Source of the DNA: Aquatica leii
Taxonomy: Eukaryota > Arthropoda > Insecta > Coleoptera > Lampyridae
DNA: 64,000 bases
Direction of reading: 5' to 3'
Assembly: GCA_035610365.1 (NCBI GenBank)
Contig: CM069433.1
Span: 132,946,545 to 133,010,544 of the forward strand
In this document: positions 36,068 to 47,602 of the stretch, in pieces
How the letters are laid out: the number at the start of each line of letters is the position of its first letter
Numbering within the stretch: position 1 is the stretch's first letter
The notes under the pieces: model-generated
The model's input: only the letters and a program-made list of their open reading frames with translations
Told to the model about the DNA's origin: nothing
Databases searched by the model: none
Program-made: the position numbers and the translations under genes

Positions 36068-37310
36068 TTAAGTTATATTGAACTTAAATATTATGCGATA
36101 CATAAAATAATTAATAGGATTTTCGGTTATTGGTATAGTAAAAACAGGGTTTTCTAAAGAAGTGCGTTGTGTGTTATTGTCAGATTCTGTGATTTGCCGA
36201 TCTTCATCAGTATTTAAGATTTCATCGAGTTCATCTAAAGAAAATTCTAAATCATTATCAACGTTTGGGAGTATAGACAAAAGGTCTAGGTCAGGATCAT
36301 TACTTATTGATTCTTTAGTATTTATTTCGATTCGAGATAAAGCATCTGCGACTAAGTTTTCTTTGCCTTTTTTATATATTACTTTATAATCAAATTCTTC
36401 AAGTCGTAATCGCCATTTAATTAATCTAGGATTTGGATCTTTAAGAGAAAATAACCAAACAAGAGGTTTGTGGTCAGTTTCTATGACAAATTGTTTTCCA
36501 TAAATGTAGGGCTTAAAATGTTTTGTGCATTCTACAATATTAATTAGTTCACGTTCTATAGTTGAATAATTTTTCTCAGCGCTGTTTAAAGTTCTGGAAA
36601 AGTATGAAATCGGTTTGTTACTTTGGGATAATACTCCACCAATGACTACTCCGGATGCATCGGTCGTGACATGAAAAGTTTTATCAAAATCTGGGTAAGA
36701 TAATATAGGAGCATTAACTAATAATTCTTTACAATGATCGAAAGCTTGCAAATAATTCGGGTCCGTGATATCAATTTTTGCTCCTTTCTTGAGACATTTA
36801 GTGAAAGGTTGAACTATTTTTGCAAAATTTTGGATGAAGCGTCTGTAATAACCAACAAGCACTAAAAATGATTTTATTTCTTTAATTGATTTTGGAAGGG
36901 GATATTCTTGTACTGCTTTAACTTTCGACGGATTGGGTTTTATACCTTCTGGTGTGATTACATGTCCAAGAAATGCTACTTCCTTACATAAAAATTCCGA
37001 TTTATCTAATTGTACTTTTAAATTGAATTCTTTGAGTTTTTCGAATATTAATTTAAGGTGTATTAAATGATCGTGCAAAGATTTTGAAAAGATTACAACA
37101 TCGTCCATATATACAAAACAAAATTTATATAGATAGTTACGTAAAATATTATCCATGACTCTTTGAAACGTATTAGGTGCGTTTTTAAGTCCAAAAGGCA
37201 TTCTAACGTATTCAAAGTGTCCGTTTTCTACAGTAAAAGCTGTTTTTTCAATTGATTCAGGGTCCATTTCAATTTGATGGAACCCTTGTGCAAGATCTAA
37301 AGTGGAGAAA
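36068..37310 (-). pseudogene. pol: Gypsy-1 reverse transcriptase / RNase H segment
   Basis: This is a 415-codon open stretch homologous to residues 268 onward of the Gypsy-2 pol frame. It begins in the RT palm ([17 protein letters not shown]), has the active-site box YMDD in [11 protein letters not shown], the thumb/connection, and an RNase H domain with [22 protein letters not shown] and the final NLVADALSR, which Gypsy-2 lacks. The last 60 residues are an acidic linker and a divergent end where the frame is lost. The upstream half of RT is separated by the MITE-like insert and the BEL element. Confidence 0.9.
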
Positions 37311-37315
37311 TACAT

Positions 37316-37573
37316 ACACGAAGAGAAATATTATACTGAATTTAATCATTACGATTTCATATTTAAAGCATTTGCTTTTTTTCTAAAATTGATCCACGTT
37401 CAAATAACATTCAACGTAAATGTACTAAAATTTATACTAAATCTCTTATTGCAATGCAATTACAGCGACAATCTAATAAAATAGAAGTTTAATTCAAGCG
37501 TACATCGGCTTGACTCAAAACCAACAGCCTTTTGCATGATACATATCAATTCCGCATAACCTTTTTTTCCGTG
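37316..37573. mobile_element. Small non-coding insertion in Gypsy-1 RT (MITE-like)
   Basis: The 258-bp insert splits the RT frame inside the [13 protein letters not shown] motif. It is flanked by tacat at 37311-37315 and 37574-37578, a 5-bp target duplication. Its ends read acacgaagag and, inverted, cacggaaaaa, a weak terminal inverted repeat. It has no coding capacity. It could be a MITE of a DNA transposon or a short retroposon; I cannot assign a family. Confidence 0.7.
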
Positions 37574-37578
37574 TACAT

Positions 37579-37617
37579 TTTCATAAATTATCTAAATTTT
37601 CATCGATTCTAGGAAGG
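37579..37617 (-). pseudogene. pol: Gypsy-1 RT sliver between two insertions
   Basis: On the minus strand this short stretch encodes a PRIDENLDNL-type sequence, matching PRIDEILDNF of Gypsy-2, and is the bridge between the RT part at 44509-44690 and the part at 36068-37310. It carries a one-base change that leaves a stop. It includes the left copy of the BEL target duplication, gaagg at 37613-37617. Confidence 0.75.
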
Positions 37618-38030
37618 TGTTGAGACTTCTGTGAATGTTTTTTATTATAGTTTAGTTAGAATTAAAATTAGTAGAATTCTTTAACCTTATTCTTGTTATA
37701 CGCATTAGTTTTAGTCATTTGTTTTCAGGAATTGCTGAAGAAGGCACGTCATCAGGATTTGTACTTCTAAGTAAATTCTGATGCATTTGTTAACTGTAAC
37801 TTTAAATATGTGTACTCTTGTTATTGGTTAATTTTGAAATAAGAGGGTGTATCTACCCTACCAAAATTTACTCATATAAATAAGTAATTTAGGAAAGGAA
37901 TAGTAGTAGTAAAGAAACGATGTAGTAACCAAGAAGATAAATATACTTATGTAAACAAATTATTGAAATAAAGCTACAATTAACAACTTAATTTTGCTTT
38001 ATCACACTTAAAAAAGCGTAAGTGTCATCA
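37618..38030 (+). repeat. BEL 5' LTR
   Basis: The LTR is 413 bp, starting tgttgagac and ending gtgtcatca (TG...CA). It contains a TATA box, tataaa, at 37875-37880, and a polyA signal, aataaa, at 37967-37972, in the expected U3-R-U5 order. Confidence 0.93.
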
Positions 38031-38047
38031 TGGTCCTTCGAGCCGGA
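38031..38047 (+). other. BEL primer-binding site
   Basis: The sequence tggtccttcgagccgga starts at the first base after the 5' LTR. A TGG start fits pairing with a tRNA CCA end. The tRNA is not assigned. Confidence 0.75.
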
Positions 38048-38315
38048 TAATTAATTAATTAAAACAAAATTTTCGGTTAATGGAATGGTGATTGTGCATC
38101 GGTTATCGGAAAAATATTCGGTTTCGGTATCAACCATCGCACTGCCATACAAACAAATAAGTTTATAATACGGTTACAAACAGTAGTGATTTGTGTAACA
38201 GTTTATCGAATTTTGATATCAACTACCACACTGCTACAAATAGAGGACACAAACAAGTATTAAAATACACATTCAATTCGGTAAGTGATTTTTTTATAAA
38301 TCATTCTCCTTAAAC

Positions 38316-39674
38316 ATGCCTCAGTCAGCTATGATTGTCAATGATTGTGAAAACATAAAAGTATTAGTAAATAAACGTGGACGGTGCAAATCAAGCCTCA
38401 CAAAATTTAATACGTTTGTAAAAAACTTAATGTCGGAACCATCAATCACTGATAGGCACATTATTTAATTAAAAAGGCGCATTGAATTATGTAATCAGAC
38501 ATTTCAAGATTTCAATTGCATTCAAGAAGAAATAGAATTATTAGACAACAGCGGAGATCAAATCAGACAAGGTGAAGAATTCGAAAGTTCGTATTTTGAA
38601 TCAATTGCAGATGCGGAATTAATAATGCAAGAACATAATCGGTCAACGTCTGAAGCGGAAACAAACGCGTCTTTTAGTCAACAACACTCGACGGTTCCAG
38701 TGGTTCAGCTTCCTACGTTTGACGGGTCTTTCGAACAGTGGGGTAAATTTCACGACACTTTTTTATCGATTATTCACCATAATGAGAATCTTAGTCTTGT
38801 TCAAAAATTTCAGTATTTGCAAGGTAGTTTAAGGAACACTGCGGCTGATACAATAAGATCACTACCCCTTCGTGCAACGAATTATCAAATTGCGTGGGAT
38901 AGGTTATGCAAAAGATTTCATAATTCAAAATTAATTGTAGAAGATCACATAAAAACATTGTTTGAACTACCTCAAGTTCAACAAAATTCCGCCGCATCTC
39001 TTAGAAATCATTTAGATAAATTTCTGAATAACGTTCAGGCATTACAAGCCCTAGAACATCCAACAGTTGACGATTTATTAGTTTATATTGCAACCTCCAA
39101 ATTTGATAGGATTACACGCGACAAATGAGAAGAAATTACAGTAAATATAGACTTTCCAACAGTTGATAAACTTGCGGAGTTTTTAGAAGAAAGATGTAAA
39201 ATACTAGGATCGCGATCGAATAAAGAATTGCAAGTTTACGGAAAAGGGTCAGGTAGTCAGATAGATAAACACAAATACAACAAAAAGGTATTGCACCCCA
39301 TGCGGTCATTTACCTCAGTTCAACAACCCTGCCCACATTGTAAAGGATTGCATAATTTGTATCATTGCAAGGAATTTTCAGACTTAGACATTCAGTCTAA
39401 GTTCGATGTAATACATAAATTAAATTTATGTTTGAATTGTTTTCGTTCAAATCATCATGCCCGATATTGTAAAAGTAGAGGCTGCACAAAATGCAACCGT
39501 AGACATCACACATTATTGCACAAAAATACGGAATTACCTGAAACAACTCAAACTTTACAGGCTCAGGTAGAACCTACAACGGCGAATGTAAGGGAACCAT
39601 CTATTGCTAGCGGTAATTATTCTACTCAGTTATTTCACGGACAATGCAGCCAGGTTTTACTATCAACTGCGTAA
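38316..39674 (+). pseudogene. gag: BEL gag pseudogene
   Basis: One reading frame runs from the ATG at 38316 to 39674, with stops at 38466-38468 (TAA) and 39126-39128 (TGA, probably from TGG). Seen: a capsid-type region with VQLPTFDGSFEQWGKFHDTF, typical of BEL/Pao gag (DUF1759-like), then a zinc-knuckle region with CPHCKGLHNLYHC, CLNCFRSNHHARYC and CTKCNRRHHTLLH. The start is the first ATG after the leader and agrees with gag length in the family. The protein would package the element RNA; the stops prevent this. The frame ends about 30 bp into the overlapping protease frame. Confidence 0.9.
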
Positions 39675-40420
39675 TTGAAATCTTAGACAATCGAAGACAG
39701 CCAAAACAATGTAGAGTATTACTGGACAGTGGGTCGCAGAGTAATTTCTTATCGGAATCTTTCAGTAGAATTTTAAACTTAAAAATGCAACCAGTAAATG
39801 TGCCAGTAATAGGAATAGGCCACTGTAGTACAAATATTAACAAGAAATTAAAGACAGTCATTAAATCCACAGTAAATAATTTTACAGCGGAATTGGATTT
39901 TCTAATTATACCAATAATTTCTCAGCAATTACCGGTGTTTGACGTTCAAAACGCACTAATTCAAATTCCAGCAAATATAAAACTTGCTGATCCACGTTTC
40001 CACAAATCAGCTCCCATTGACGGATTATTAGGAGCTGAATTATTTTGGCAATTAATTGCGGTTGGACAAATTAAATTGCCTTATCACAATAACTTACAGT
40101 TACAAAAAACTCAACTAGGCTGGATAGTAACAGGACAGCTTCAATTTCAGTCACAACCTTCAAGTTACGGCACCTCAGCATATTTATGTAACGTTGAAGA
40201 AGATTTAAAAACAACTATTTCGAAATTTTGGGAACTTGAGGAACCAACAAAAAATATTACACAATTATCAATAGAGAACCGACATTGTGAAGAACAGTTT
40301 GTTAAAAATTTCACTCGAAATGAAAACGGACGTTTTGTAGTACAGTTGCCATTTAAAAAAGATCCACGTGAATTAGGTGAATCTAAATCAATGGCCATGA
40401 ATCTCTGGAGAGACGCTTAA
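39644..40420 (+). pseudogene. pol: BEL protease region
   Basis: The frame is shifted relative to gag. An aspartic protease motif LLDSGSQSNFLS appears at about residues 25-36, followed by the flap and the conserved DGLLGAELFWQL segment of BEL proteases. The frame then enters the linker leading to RT and breaks near 40400 by a small frameshift. The RT frame resumes at once, before the Met at 40459. Confidence 0.88.
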
Positions 40421-40458
40421 ACAAAGATATTGAACTAAAACGCAAATACAACGAGTTT

Positions 40459-43230
40459 ATGAAGGAATACGAAGAATTAAATCATATGACGGAAATTACA
40501 GAAGACCACAATGGAAAAGAAGGTTATTTTTTGCCTCACCATTGTGTAATAAAGGAAACAAGCAAAACAACCAAGTTACGTGTTGTTTTTGATGGATCTG
40601 CAAAATCAACAAATAATACATCATTGAATGATATTTTGCTAGCTGGAGCCATCATACAAAGTGATCTAATTTCAATCATGTTGCGATTCCGAACATACAA
40701 ATATGTTATTACGGCAGACATTGCCAAAATGTATAGACAGGTTCTGATTTCAGATAATGATAAGAATTATCAAAAAATATTATGGAGATATAATGACAAC
40801 GAAGCTATCAAGACTTACACATTAAATACGGTCACGAATGGTACTACCTCAGCGCCATATTTTGCCACTCGATGTTTAAAAGAACTTGCAGTTTTGGCTA
40901 GGAAAAACAATCCCAGAGAAGCAAAAATAATCGAAAGAGACTTCTATGTGGACGATCTCATCACTGGAGCTAATTCATGGAATGAAATAATAACAATACA
41001 AAGAAACGTAACCAACATTCTGCGTCAAGGATGTTTTAAACTTTGCAAATGGAGATCAAATAAAGAAGAAATCAAAACTGCAATACGTCAATCAGAGCAG
41101 TTTGACGCAATTATGAGTATAGACAATGATCAAACATCAAAAACGTTAGGATTATTATGGAATTCAACAACGGATCAACTACTCTACTCTACAACCATAA
41201 AATCTAATTTCAAGGTAACGAAAAGAAATATATTATCTGTAATTTCACAACTATTTGATCCATTAGGATTAATTGGACCTGTCATTGTAAGGGCAAAACT
41301 GCTAATGCAAACATTATGGCAGCTTAAGTTAAATTGGGATGAATCGGTGCCAATGCATATATTTTCAGCGTGGAATGATTATTATAGTCAATTGGATCTA
41401 CTAACAAACTTACGACTAAATCGCAATGTATTAACACATGACATTGTTAAAAAAATTGAATTGCACGGATTTTGTGATTCTTCACAAGTGGCTTACGGTT
41501 GTTGTATATACATACGAACTACAGACAATTGTAATAATCATGCAACGCCTTTGTTATGTTCAAAATCAAGAGTAGCACCGTTCAAATCTACGTCTTTACC
41601 ACGTCTAGAGCTATGTAGTGCTCTACTTTTGTCGGAACTGCAGCATAAGGTGAAACAAGCCTTACAGATTAATTTCGACCGTGAATACTTATGGAGTGAT
41701 TCTACCATTTCATTGTCCTGGATTTCCTCAACGTCAAATTCTTGGAAAACTTTTGTCGCAAATCGGGTTAGTCAAATTCAACAATTAACAGAAATATCAA
41801 ACTGGCGACATGTCGGAACTAAGGATAATCCCGCTGATATAATTTCTCGAGGTGTAACACCAACTGTTTTGCTGAATTCTAAGCTTTGGTGGAACGGACC
41901 TAACTTCTTAATGTATGATTCAGAACATTGGCCTCAGCAAGTTATGGTGTCACAAGCTAACGAAGAAAGAAAGACTGTATCAACTTTTCTATCAACAAGA
42001 ACGACATCATTCGAATTGTTAACAAGATTTTCATCACTGGTACTACTAAAACGTGTAACAGCGTATGTCATGCGTTTTGGTCGCAATTGTAAATTAAATG
42101 CTACCAATCGGATGTATGGACCATTGTCAGTGGAAGAAATTCAAGGTGCAACTGTCAAAATTTTGAAATTATGCCAACAGGAGAATTTTGGTGAAGAAGT
42201 TTTGTCATTAACAAGAACGAGTATTGTACATAAAAAGAGTAAATTGCTATCATTAAATCCGTTTATGGATGTAAATGGTTTGATTCGTGTGGGAGGACGC
42301 ATAACTGAAGCTAATGTGCCATTTGAACAGCGTCACCCAATAATACTACCTAGTCATCACGTGCTAACAACAAAAATGATTTACTATGAACATCTGAAGT
42401 TTCTTCACAGTGGAACTCAGTTAACACTAGCTGCGATAAGAACACAGTATTGGCCAATAGGAGGGCAAAATACTATAAAAAGCGTATTACGGAGTTGTAT
42501 CCGATGTTGTCGAGCAAAACCAAAATTAATAGAGCCTGTAATGGGAAATTTACCACAACACAGAGTCCAAATAGCACGACCATTTAGTAATTGTGAAGTT
42601 GACTATTGTGGACCATTCAAACTGTATCAGAAGCGAAGACGAGGAGTTGTTCCTCAAAGGGGATACCTGGCTATTTTTGTTTGTTTTGCCACAAACGCAT
42701 GTCATTTAGAATTGGTTCTTGATTTAAGCGCGGAATGTTTTATAAATGCATTTAAGCGCTTTGTGGCACGGCGAGGAAATGTGTCAAATTTATACTCAGA
42801 CAATGCCACCAACTTTGTAGGTGCCAAAAACGAACGGGAAAAAATATCCAAGGTATTGCAATCTTCCGAATATAAAGAACAATTTCAACATGTTTTGATC
42901 GAGTGTAATACACGTTGGCACTTTATACCTCCACGTTCTCAGCACTTTGGCGGTTTGTGGGAGGCAGCTGTTAAGGCAGCAAAACATCACCTAAAAAGAG
43001 TCGTGGGAAATAATGCGCTTACTTATGAAGAAAAGGTTAACACTAGTTACACAAATAGAGGCATGTTTAAATTCCCGTCCTTTAGTTCCTATTTCTTCCG
43101 ATCCTAATGATTACACTGCTTTAACGCCTGGTCATTTTTTGATTGGAGAATCATTAAAGGCTAACTCCGAATTGAATGTTGTGAATACAAGTATACATTT
43201 ATTATCGTATTGGAAACGTATTCAACATAT
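40459..43230 (+). pseudogene. pol: BEL reverse transcriptase, RNase H and integrase
   Basis: The 882-codon open frame is followed by a shifted continuation (43013-43230). Domains in order: RT with RVVFDGSA (about residue 41), ADIAKMYRQV (86) and the active-site box YVDD (163-166) that marks Pao-type RT; RNase H with HGFCDSS and LWSDSTISLSWI; integrase zinc region with HLKFLHSGTQ and CIRCC; integrase core with Asp in EVDYCGPF and Asp in LYSDNATNF. The core glutamate is expected in GLWEAAVKAAK. A frameshift near 43040 moves the conserved IEACLNSRPL and TPGHFLIGE blocks to another frame. The frame starts inside the polyprotein; the Met at 40459 is not a true start. Confidence 0.92.
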
Positions 43231-43688
43231 TGTAACGAATTTATTACTTAAAAACTAATTTATTTAAACGATTAAAACTACGTTTACTTTTATAGAAATA
43301 TGTATACTTTTAAATTAACGGAACTAATTAAATCTAATAATAAAAACACTTACACTATAATTTATGTATAACCGTTGTATAACACTTAAGATAACTAACA
43401 CGAGATAAGGTAACGTTCTCGGATTTCACACTGTAAGTCGCGTTCACTCGATTTATTTAAAACTCCGCACGTGCTAATTAATCACTTATTTATCTTCACT
43501 TGCTTAATCTTCTCAATACTGCATGCATTCACATTCCAGCAATAACTGACCTACGATTTCCATCTTCGGCTTTTATAGACATCAGCGAATTCTTCTCGAT
43601 CGTTCCTCACTTTTCGTTATATTTTCTAGAAACTAGATAACAGTTCTAGAAGGCTCTTGCATTTGCAAGTAATTTCTCGGACGTTTCA
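43231..43688. repeat. Solo LTR inside the BEL integrase
   Basis: The 458-bp insert begins tgtaacgaat and ends cgtttca (TG...CA), flanked by atat on both sides (43227-43230 and 43689-43692). Removing it rejoins the integrase block RIQH-MLRGFWNRWSR. No internal coding sequence is present. A related copy lies at 48133-48526. The 4-bp duplication fits a Ty3/gypsy-type parent, but the parent is not in this window. Confidence 0.85.
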
Positions 43689-43692
43689 ATAT

Positions 43693-43984
43693 GCTAAGGG
43701 GATTTTGGAACCGTTGGTCGAGAGACTACCTTTCACAACTCCAGCAGCACAAAAAATGGACAAGTCCAGGCCAAGACATTAAAGAAGGATCAATGGTACT
43801 TCTAAGAGACGACCAACTTCCTACGCTAAATTGGAAATTAGGAAGAATTATCAAACTTCATCACGGAACAGATAACGTCGCCCGAGTAGCATCAGTTCGC
43901 ACTACAAGAGGTATAGTTAAGGTATCAATGTGGAACTTAGCATTGCTACCAGTGATAACTGAAGAGTGTAAGGTGCAAGTGTAG
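43693..43984 (+). pseudogene. pol: BEL integrase C-terminal end
   Basis: After the solo LTR the frame gives FWNRWSRDYLSQLQQHKKW, a block found at the C-terminus of BEL/Pao integrases, then VLLRDDQLPTLNWKLGRI and VRVASVRT-like strand motifs of the SH3-like domain, ending at a stop at 43982. It is open and undamaged by itself. Confidence 0.88.
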
Positions 43985-44052
43985 TTTTGTGTGTTACAAT
44001 AGTGTAGTTCATGATATAGTTTACAGCATAATCGCTTGAAGGCATATGCTTC

Positions 44053-44065
44053 AAAGGGGGCGGAA
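44053..44065 (+). other. BEL polypurine tract
   Basis: The sequence aaagggggcggaa ends exactly where the 3' LTR begins, as expected for the plus-strand primer. Confidence 0.85.
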
Positions 44066-44503
44066 TGTTGAGACTTCTGTGAATGTTTTTTATTATAGTT
44101 TAGTTAGAATTAAAATTAGTAGAATTCTTTAACCTTATTCTTGTTATACGCATTAGTTTTAGTCATTTGTTTTCAGGAATTGCTGATGCACCTTTTAGGT
44201 TTTAAGAACTTGTAAGGCACGTCATCAGGATTTGTACTTCTAAGTAAATTCTGATGCATTTGTTAACTGTAACTTTAAATATGTGTACTCTTGTTATTGG
44301 TTAATTTTGAAATAAGAGGGTGTATCTATCCTACCAAAATTTACTCATATAAATAAGTAATTTAGGAAAGGAATAGTAGTAGTAAAGAAACGATGTAGTA
44401 ACCAAGAAAATAAATATACTTATGTAAACAAATTATTGAAATAAAGCTACAATTAACAACTTAATTTTGCTTTATCACACTTAAAGAAGCTTAAGTGTCA
44501 TCA
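44066..44503 (+). repeat. BEL 3' LTR
   Basis: The LTR is 438 bp, same ends as the 5' copy. It is 25 bp longer because gctga is followed by tgcaccttttaggtttt-type sequence (near 44188-44215) where the 5' LTR has only two bases. Other differences are four substitutions. Confidence 0.93.
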
Positions 44504-44508
44504 GAAGG

Positions 44509-45736
44509 GGATATTTGTCTTCTATTGTTTTTTCATTTAATTGTCGGTAATCGATAACAAGTCGCCATTTCTTTTTACCACTTGCATCGGATTTTTTGGG
44601 AACTATCCAAACTGGTGAACTGTAAGAGGAAATACTGGGTCTAATAATTTTGTTGCCAAGAAGTTTTTTTATTTGGTTCTGAATTTAGCTTTTAAATGAT
44701 AGGGATATCTATAAGACTTTTGGAAAATTGTATTATCGTCTGTAGTACGAATTTTATGTTTAACACCGTTAGTAAAACTTAAATCGCTATTTTCATCATA
44801 AAATATTTGTTTATACTTTCGGCACAAAGAAATAATTTCCGAACTTTCTTCTAGGTTCAGATGATTAGTACGTATGACTTCTGAAATGTTTAAATTAGTA
44901 TTAAAATTTGGATTTAATAAATTGACATTAGTGATTGGTTCTACATTTAAAGGATGCTGGAAGTTTATTTCAATATTTGAATTGTCTTCAAATGGAATTG
45001 TACAAAGGCCATCTTTTGAATAGGCTATAGATTCTGGAATAGTATAGTTATCTAGTTTAGTTTCAGGGATAAGGACTTGACCTTCTTCAATATTTACTGG
45101 GACTTTTAAATGAGTACTAACATTTTGCTTAAAAGGTTTATAGTTAAAGGGATTTAATTCCATAAAAAAAGGAATTTCGACATTACCTATTTGTAATGTT
45201 TGGTTATTGTAATCTATTTTAACTCCGAATTTTCTAAATTCATTGCTTCCTAATAATGCGTCAAACCTATCGTGCCAATTGATAACGTGAAAACTAATAT
45301 TATTATTTATGCCATGTTCTTTTAAAATAGGAAATGCTACATTTACATCAGACGTTACAGTTTGATTAAAACTTTTTATAGTAAAAGGTTTATTAAAAAG
45401 GTGATTTTTAAAATAGTTGTAGGCTGGGCCTGGGTTCATTATTGAATTCGAAGCACCGCTATCTATCAAAATTTTTAAATTAAAACTGGGTATGGTAATA
45501 AATGGTAGCTTTGGTCTACTTGTATTAAGATTTAGGTCGATGGTGGTGTTTTTCGAGGCTATTATTGAAAAATTTTGGATATTGCCATGATTATTTTGAG
45601 AAATTTGAAAATTATCACTTTCTTCAAGAGGAAGAAATTGATTTTCTGGTTGATCTTCAACATTATGAAGTTCTTCTGATATGAAATTGCGTGGGCCGGT
45701 ATTTCGAAAATAATTATTATTATGAGATGGTCTCAT
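44509..45736 (-). pseudogene. pol: Gypsy-1 protease and RT N-terminal part
   Basis: Open from 45736 to 44669. It contains an aspartic protease motif IDSGASNSIMNPG at about residues 91-103, the linker with IPESIAYSKDGLCTIP, and the start of RT (FTNGVKHKIRT). A one-base loss near 44690 shifts the frame. The RT then continues in another frame with SSPVWIVPKKSDASGKKKW up to the BEL insertion. All parts match Gypsy-2 pol closely. Confidence 0.88.
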
Positions 45737-46770
45737 TGTATTTCTTGTTGAAATTGACAGTGGGGTAGGTTTAAATTCGGGTTTTCGCTCAAATACTTCT
45801 GCATTAGTGGGAAATCTTGTAGATAATGGCCTACTTTGAACATTAATTGGTGCACTAGGAAAATGATTTCGATTTTGGTTATAATTTTGTCTATAATTTT
45901 GGTTAATGTTTTAATTACGGTATTGATTATAATTTGGGTTATATTGGTTAGTATTATTAAAATAAGCATTGTTTCTGGATGTAGGGGTCCTAAAGTTTTG
46001 ATTTTGTGTATTACTTTTATGCGCAGATTTTATAGGTGTTTTCTGTCTAATAAAATTTAAGGAACTAACTTGTTGTTTGTGATTATCGTAATTTCTAAAT
46101 TGTAATAAACAATCTTCTAACGATTCTACATTTTTGTATGAAATAAAGGAACGGTACGGTTCTAATAATCCTGCTTTAAAAGTATCTAGCGCTTTACGGG
46201 TATACAAATTCGTTTTATAAATTTTAAGATTAACATCTTGTTCGTGAATTGAAATGTGTTCTAATAATATTGTAATTTTCCTTTAATTTTTTCGTAATAT
46301 GTGTCATAATTTTCATTTGTTTCTTGAAAACACGTTAGCAAATCATTATCTAAAACGTATTCATTTCTAGGATCGCCAAAACGATTCAAAAGTGCGCACT
46401 TGACATTACTCCAAGTAGAACAATCGCAAGTTACTAAAATGTCTCTTGCAGCATTAATTAATTTAGAACAACAAATTTCAAAAAGTGATTTATTTAAAGT
46501 ACAATTTTCTTCTCCTTTATTTGAATTTTTATATGTGTTAATGAATTTGTCACATTGTTGTAAAAAATAAGATAAATTGCGGCTTCCTCCTTCGTACTGA
46601 GGAATCATTTCTTTAGCAAGATTTATTTCTGTATAGTTTGTCATGACTGTTAAATTAGCGCGATTTATTAATACATTTTCTACTTCAGAAACCGAGTTAC
46701 TATCAAATTCTAAACTAGTTTTCAATTTTAAATTATTTATTTTATGAGGTGACCGCTCGCGAAAGCTCAT
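45737..46770 (-). pseudogene. gag: Gypsy-1 gag pseudogene
   Basis: The ATG at 46770 starts an open stretch to 46261, which continues after a frameshift near 46262 through 46207-45911, and then after a TAA in a low-complexity Asn/Gln/Tyr-rich tail. Homology to the Gypsy-2 gag is clear around LNKSLFEICCSKLINAAR, LLNRFGDPRNE and EPYRSFISYKNVESLEDC. No CCHC zinc knuckle is present, as is common in errantivirus gag proteins. The role is capsid formation; the breaks make it nonfunctional. Confidence 0.88.
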
Positions 46771-47128
46771 AAAGTATAATTGATAAACATGTATATTATA
46801 TAATAAAAGGAATTATGTAATAAAAGGATTACTTACAGGAATCAGGTTGCTAATAACATCCCGTAGTTGCAATGTTTAGTGTGTCTATAGTTGAGAAGTT
46901 TTCAGCCAGGAAATTTTCTCTAAGACAAGTTTTTGCGTCAATTCAGGCGTTGTGGAAATGCGAAGGTCGTCAAGGATTGAAGTCCTACGTTATCGATGAG
47001 CCCAATGAATCTTGCAATACTTTATTTTGGATAACGAATAATTATCTTCGTTCTTAATACACAATTAAGATTTAAAAATCACCGACACTACAGTTGAGCC
47101 GTTTGTGTAGATCCTGTTCGCAGCGTCA
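46771..47128 (-). other. Gypsy-1 5' leader with primer-binding site
   Basis: Immediately after the 5' LTR, on the minus strand, ttgacgctgcgaacaggatc resembles the complement of a tRNA 3' end (acceptor stem plus T arm, with one mismatch in the CCA-pairing bases). A serine-type tRNA is plausible but not proven. The rest is an untranslated leader of about 330 bp before the gag ATG. Confidence 0.6.
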
Positions 47129-47388
47129 AATATGTCAAACACAACTTTAAAGAATTAAAAAATAAATAAATTTATTTAAAAATTACAAAGTTAATGTTTG
47201 GAGAACAGTATGTTGTCCAATTCTGTTTTTAAAATTAATTTGCGTTTCCTTTTATTAACTCGGGAAAAATTGTTAATAAAGAGATTTCGTCAATAGCCTA
47301 GATTAATGTCACTTACATATTGCAATAAATTTCTTAACGTAATAATAAGCAAAAAGGAAATATTAGTCAATTATAACAGTTGGAAAAT
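47129..47388 (-). repeat. Gypsy-1 5' LTR, truncated
   Basis: Matches 32683-32938 with two substitutions, a 1-base and a 3-base indel. Identity stops at 47388, so the outer 43 bp and the target duplication are gone. Confidence 0.88.
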
Positions 47389-47602
47389 ACAAAAATAAAT
47401 TTAGCTTTCAGAAAATTCTACGTTTTATTGTTCTAGCGCTGTCTTTCTCTTACGTTATGCCGTAGTCCCGCGTCCGAAATACTAAAAAAATTAATTATTT
47501 GTCTTTCAGATTCTAATAATCTTTTTTTCTTTCAGATTCTAATATTTTTTTTTAAATTTAGATTGTATTAAGATTAATTAATGATATATGTCATACTTAT
47601 CC
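47389..47602. other. AT-rich sequence without a gene
   Basis: No coding region is seen. Near 47506-47555 the phrase ctttcagattctaat occurs twice, followed by T runs; this resembles the units of the T-rich array at 58128-63970, but only faintly. Confidence 0.4.

Larger units (their letters stand above)
37618..44503 (+). mobile_element. BEL/Pao LTR retrotransposon inserted in Gypsy-1
   Basis: A complete element with both LTRs, flanked by the 5-bp duplication gaagg (37613-37617 and 44504-44508). Order: LTR, primer-binding site, gag, protease, RT, RNase H, integrase, polypurine tract, LTR. It lies opposite to Gypsy-1. The frames carry two in-frame stops in gag, frameshifts near 39650, 40400 and 43040, and a solo LTR in the integrase end, so it is defective. 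The LTRs differ by four substitutions and one replacement of about 25 bp. No env is present. Confidence 0.95.
32683..47388 (-). mobile_element. Gypsy-1: errantivirus-like Ty3/gypsy provirus, decayed and interrupted
   Basis: Order on the minus strand: LTR, leader with primer-binding site, gag, protease/RT/RNase H, integrase, env, polypurine tract, LTR. The two LTR copies match over 256 bp with two substitutions and two small indels. The coding frames are broken by frameshifts and stops, the integrase zinc-binding module and the pol-env junction are deleted, and three foreign elements interrupt it (34495-35187, 37316-37573, 37618-44503). Without them the element is about 6.9 kb, normal for this group. 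LTR ends of the aatt type rather than TG...CA, a gag without zinc knuckle, and an env gene fit errantiviruses. The right end is truncated inside the 5' LTR, so no target duplication can be read. Confidence 0.93.

Noticed and set aside
46872..47057. Plus-strand 61-codon frame
   Set aside because: Lies in the Gypsy-1 leader, antisense; no recognisable motif.
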